DNA of 64,000 nucleotides from Deltaproteobacteria bacterium (GTDB lineage: Bacteria > Desulfobacterota > Binatia > UBA9968). Shown here piece after piece: positions 63,915-64,000 of this stretch; the stretch's first letter is position 1, and the number at the start of each line of letters is the position of its first letter. The position numbers were made by a program, and so were the translations under genes. The stretch is from assembly GCA_016210115.1 (NCBI GenBank), contig JACQUW010000155.1, forward strand, positions 1 through 64,000. Direction: 5' to 3'. Below the pieces are notes generated by a model. The model was not told the origin of the DNA. It searched no databases and saw only the letters and a program-made list of their open reading frames with translations.

Positions 63915-64000
63915 ATGCCTCTGCGGCCCACACGAGATACAAGACAACTCAACTGGTTCCTGGCCTGGGCGGTGGTATTCTGCGACATCGGGACCTCGGT
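63915..64000 (+). CDS. Start of a membrane transporter gene, cut by window edge
   Basis: Only 28 codons are visible: MPLRPTRDTRQLNWFLAWAV followed by VFCDIGTSV. The segment WAVVFCDIGTS resembles the first helix of APC-type amino acid permeases or Kup potassium transporters, where D-I-G-T-S is a known motif. The rest is outside the window. It is divergent from the PAS/receiver operon. Confidence 0.5.
   Translation, partial: MPLRPTRDTRQLNWFLAWAVVFCDIGTS

Overview
The window looks like chromosome of an uncultured soil or groundwater bacterium of the deltaproteobacterial / Binatota / Rokubacteria / NC10 type. This is an inference. It rests on a very large number of stand-alone solute-binding protein (SBP) genes, many c-type cytochromes, HyuA/HyuB and ComD/ComE-like enzymes, a phosphatidylcholine synthase, and short hairpin repeats between genes. 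No rRNA, tRNA, CRISPR array, integrase or complete insertion sequence is visible.

Layout. 1-13.9 kb: catabolic and uptake genes, with a partial cupin protein, two TctC-type SBPs, three intact NMT1-type SBPs, two decayed SBP remnants, an M20 hydrolase, a two-subunit ThDP decarboxylase, an MFS carrier and a beta-helix protein. 13.9-18.7 kb: DUF3891, MsrA, a glutathione transferase, phosphatidylcholine synthase and alkaline phosphatase. 18.9-31.7 kb: a leftward respiratory region with a 13-heme NapC/NirT-like protein, a two-component system whose sensor carries its own CXXCH heme motif, two tandem [multiheme cytochrome c + cytochrome b] modules, a carboxyltransferase without a biotin domain, a triheme c7-type cytochrome and two copper-site proteins. 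31.9-37.3 kb: stress and housekeeping genes (UspA, TrmO, OsmC, CoA-binding/CBS, HEAT repeats, permease). 37.5-43.7 kb: a tightly overlapping operon of acyl-CoA synthetase, 2-oxoacid dehydrogenase E1alpha/E1beta/E2, an acyl carrier protein and an SBP. 43.7-48.6 kb: an accessory patch with orphan antitoxins, a LexA-like winged-helix protein, unknown genes, one good candidate integron attC site, an HEXXH protein and a frameshifted DUF2845 gene. 48.6-60.5 kb: a MetE-like protein, two SBPs, HyuA-HyuB, a TAXI SBP with a fused TRAP permease, and a short-chain dehydrogenase. 60.6-63.8 kb: a PAS/receiver protein, a TPR protein and an ExeA-like ATPase; a transporter gene begins at the right edge.

How the genes fit together. 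The respiratory region reads as a quinol-to-periplasm electron path: cytochrome b with heme-rich c partners, a soluble triheme carrier and possible copper carriers, probably controlled by a redox-sensing kinase and NarL-type regulator. No terminal reductase or outer-membrane conduit is present, so the final acceptor or donor is unknown. The rest suggests a scavenger of small organic acids and amides: ten intact SBPs of four types but only one matching membrane permease. The most novel candidates are the heme-sensor-linked cytochrome region, the synthetase/dehydrogenase/ACP/SBP operon and the attC-bounded unit.
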